DNA from: an uncultured Alphaproteobacteria bacterium
GTDB taxonomy: Bacteria; Pseudomonadota; Alphaproteobacteria; RF32; CAG-239
Assembly (NCBI GenBank): GCA_947588275.1
Contig: CANPYJ010000005.1
Coordinates: forward strand, 1-54,411
DNA: 54,411 nt
Direction of reading: 5' to 3'
A program made the translations under genes and the position numbers. Within the stretch, counting starts at the first letter, position 1. Each line of letters opens with the position of its first letter. Shown piece after piece: positions 52,612 through 54,411 of the stretch. The notes under the pieces are model-generated. The model was not told where the DNA came from. It saw only the letters and a list, made by a program, of their open reading frames with translations, and made no database searches.

Positions 52612-54282
52612 ATGGCCATCAAGTTAGCAGTTCCGGAAAAAAATGTGATGCAGCTTAAACCGCGCATTTCGGTTATCGGCGTCGGCGGAGGCGGCGGCAA
52701 CGCGGTTAATAATATGATTTCCCAAAATTTGGAAGGCATTGACTTTATTGTGGCCAACACCGACGCGCAAGCGCTGGAGAATTCTAAGGCCAGCCGCAAA
52801 ATCCAACTGGGAATGGAAACCACTCGCGGGCTTGGCGCCGGCGCCAGACCGGAAGTCGGACGCATGGCGGCCGAAGAAGCTAAAGCCGAAATTGAACGCG
52901 AACTTGAAGGCGCCAATATGGTGTTTATTACCGCCGGTATGGGCGGCGGCACCGGTTCCGGGGCGGCGCCGGTGGTGGCCAAAATTGCCAAAGACAAAGG
53001 AATCCTGACTGTCGGCGTGGTAACCAAGCCGTTCCAGTTTGAAGGCAAAAAACGTTACGAAACGGCTGAAAAAGCGTTGATTGATTTTACCAAGGAAGTT
53101 GACAGCATTATCGTGATTCCTAATCAGAATCTGTTTAGAATCGCCGACAAAAAAACAACGCTGGTCGACGCTTTTGTGATGGCCGACAATGTGTTGTATG
53201 CCGGCGTGCGCTCAATTACCGATTTGATGATGATGCCGGGACTGATTAATTTGGACTTCGCCGACATTAAGTCGATTATGGAAGACAAAGGCAAGGCCAT
53301 TATGGGTACCGGTGAGGCCGAGGGCGAAGATCGTGCGGTCAAAGCGGCCGAACAAGCGCTTGCCAATCCGCTGCTTGACGATTGCTCCATGCACGGCGCT
53401 AAAGGGGTGCTGATTAACATCACCGGTGGTTCGGACATCACCTTGTTTGAGGTCGACGAAGCGGCCAGCCGCATCAAAGAAGAAGTCGATGACGATGCCA
53501 ATATTATTTTTGGCTCCAGCTTTGATGACAGTTTGGACGGCAAAATCAGAGTTTCTATCGTGGCAACGGGCATTGAAGGCGAGGGCATAAAACGCGCGCC
53601 GCAGCCGACGGTCGGCGCTCGTCCGGCCGCTGTTGCCGTGCCGACGGAAGATTCTGCCGACGGATTGAAGGTTGCGGCTCCGGCGGCCGCTGAGGTGTCG
53701 GAAACGGCAAATCCGCAACCTGACGAAGTCGAAGAGATTATTGAGACGGCGACGGTTACCTCGTTTAATGAGGCAGAGGCCGGTGAAAACGCGTCTATTG
53801 TTCTTAATAACGAAAAACCGGCAGTCAAGTTTGACGATTTTGATTCGCTGGATAAGTCGAGCGTTTTGGAAGACATGCCGAACGCAACCTCGTTGTTTAA
53901 GGCCATTATTAACAAAGCTGACGACATGAGCGAAGATTCTCAGGTGGAGAATGCTTTGTCTTCAAATTCAGATGTTTTTAGAGCTAAGGTTTCTCTGAAA
54001 GCGGTTGAGGAGGAACCGGAATTATTTCCTGAACATAATCCGGCTGTGGTTCTGCCCAAAAAGCAGGAAGAAACAGAGGAACTTATTGTAAATGCCGACG
54101 AAGAAGAACATATTCCGACTTTTATTGAGCGGGTTACCGGTTTTTCTATCGCTAAGAGGAATCGCAAGAAAAAAGAAACCGAGCGGGCGCAAGAGCCTGT
54201 GTCGCCGTCATTTTCCGACAGCGGATACGGCACCGAAGACCGCTTGAATCTTGAGATACCGTCTTTTCTGCGCAGAAGGTAA
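52612..54282 (+). CDS. ftsZ: Cell-division GTPase FtsZ
   Basis: FtsZ forms the cytokinetic ring. The GTPase core shows [15 protein letters not shown] at the start, NTDAQAL, and the tubulin signature [10 protein letters not shown] near residue 110. A long acidic, variable linker (about 340-545) precedes the conserved C-terminal peptide [10 protein letters not shown] that binds FtsA. At 556 residues it has the extended linker common in alphaproteobacteria. The ATG at 52612 lies 10-12 bases after GGGAG; the track start is a TTG within a palindrome of the leader. Confidence 0.97.
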   Translation: MAIKLAVPEKNVMQLKPRISVIGVGGGGGNAVNNMISQNLEGIDFIVANTDAQALENSKASRKIQLGMETTRGLGAGARPEVGRMAAEEAKAEIERELEGANMVFITAGMGGGTGSGAAPVVAKIAKDKGILTVGVVTKPFQFEGKKRYETAEKALIDFTKEVDSIIVIPNQNLFRIADKKTTLVDAFVMADNVLYAGVRSITDLMMMPGLINLDFADIKSIMEDKGKAIMGTGEAEGEDRAVKAAEQALANPLLDDCSMHGAKGVLINITGGSDITLFEVDEAASRIKEEVDDDANIIFGSSFDDSLDGKIRVSIVATGIEGEGIKRAPQPTVGARPAAVAVPTEDSADGLKVAAPAAAEVSETANPQPDEVEEIIETATVTSFNEAEAGENASIVLNNEKPAVKFDDFDSLDKSSVLEDMPNATSLFKAIINKADDMSEDSQVENALSSNSDVFRAKVSLKAVEEEPELFPEHNPAVVLPKKQEETEELIVNADEEEHIPTFIERVTGFSIAKRNRKKKETERAQEPVSPSFSDSGYGTEDRLNLEIPSFLRRR

Positions 54283-54296
54283 TTTTTAGGTTCAGA

Positions 54297-54325
54297 AAAA
54301 CCGGCTCGTAAGAGCCGGTTTTGTT
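54297..54325 (+). terminator. Terminator of the dcw cluster after ftsZ
   Basis: AACCGGCTC-GTAA-GAGCCGGTT is followed by TTGTTG, about 16 bp after the ftsZ stop. The remaining 86 bases of the window hold no complete gene. Confidence 0.85.
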
Positions 54326-54411
54326 GTTAAACCAAAAATTAAGCATTTTGTCGATATAGTGTGATGTATGAAATATTTCTTGCGGAAAGAGGTATTTTGT
54401 GATAAAATAAA

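Overview
The window is a chromosomal segment of an alphaproteobacterium. The evidence is a CcrM-type adenine methyltransferase next to rnhB, a ppx-rlmE pair, DUF2066 followed by an AI-2E/PerM transporter, and a dcw cell-division cluster ending in ftsQ-ftsA-ftsZ. Pta-AckA, a flavin reductase-rubredoxin fusion and a peroxiredoxin fit an anaerobic or microaerobic, perhaps host-associated, lifestyle. A sigma-54 flagellar promoter and flgB-flgC-fliE show flagellar capacity. No rRNA, tRNA or CRISPR array was seen.

Bases 1-700 are the end of a prophage lysis cassette: the tail of a lysin-like protein, a holin, an inner-membrane spanin, and a lipoprotein spanin nested in another frame, closed by a terminator.

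Bases 700-21960 are a markedly AT-rich defence island. It holds (a) a DUF262-DUF1524 (GmrSD-like) protein with a small membrane-anchored partner; (b) a type I restriction-modification operon, WYL regulator-hsdR-hsdM-hsdS, whose hsdS faces an inverted silent hsdS cassette and a serine invertase, with two nested pairs of inverted repeats (77 bp perfect; 342 bp with one mismatch seen), the signature of a phase-variable specificity switch; (c) a fragment of an endonuclease I gene; and (d) a two-gene cassette, a 1154-aa protein of unknown fold and a 2003-aa DEAH/DUF1998 helicase, matching the layout of Druantia type III. A small divergent gene sits beside it and 15-bp direct repeats flank it.

Bases 21960-36950 return to balanced composition. 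They carry a Pif1-like helicase with a WYL-like tail, slyX, the flavin reductase-rubredoxin fusion, a histidine phosphatase, a probable structured RNA with its own promoter and terminator, an autotransporter, a peroxiredoxin, an LD-carboxypeptidase, rnhB, ccrM, a 657-aa protein with an unusual hydrolase-like motif, an 88-bp repeated MITE-like element, a secreted Cys-rich protein, an FlhB C-terminal homologue (FlhX) and flgB-flgC-fliE.

Bases 37000-54411 are core genes. On the minus strand are a tightly overlapping ppx-ppx-rlmE-rsmB operon and pta-ackA. On the plus strand are ndk-DUF2066-AI-2E transporter and then mraY-ftsW-murG-murB-ftsQ-ftsA-ftsZ, which lacks the murD, murC and ddl genes usually found among them. 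The ftsZ leader contains several palindromes, two of them mutually exclusive.

The best candidates for new biology are the invertible hsdS locus controlled beside a WYL regulator, the Druantia III-like cassette with its extra small gene, and the structured RNA at 25.2-25.5 kb. All calls come from reading the sequence; no database search was run.
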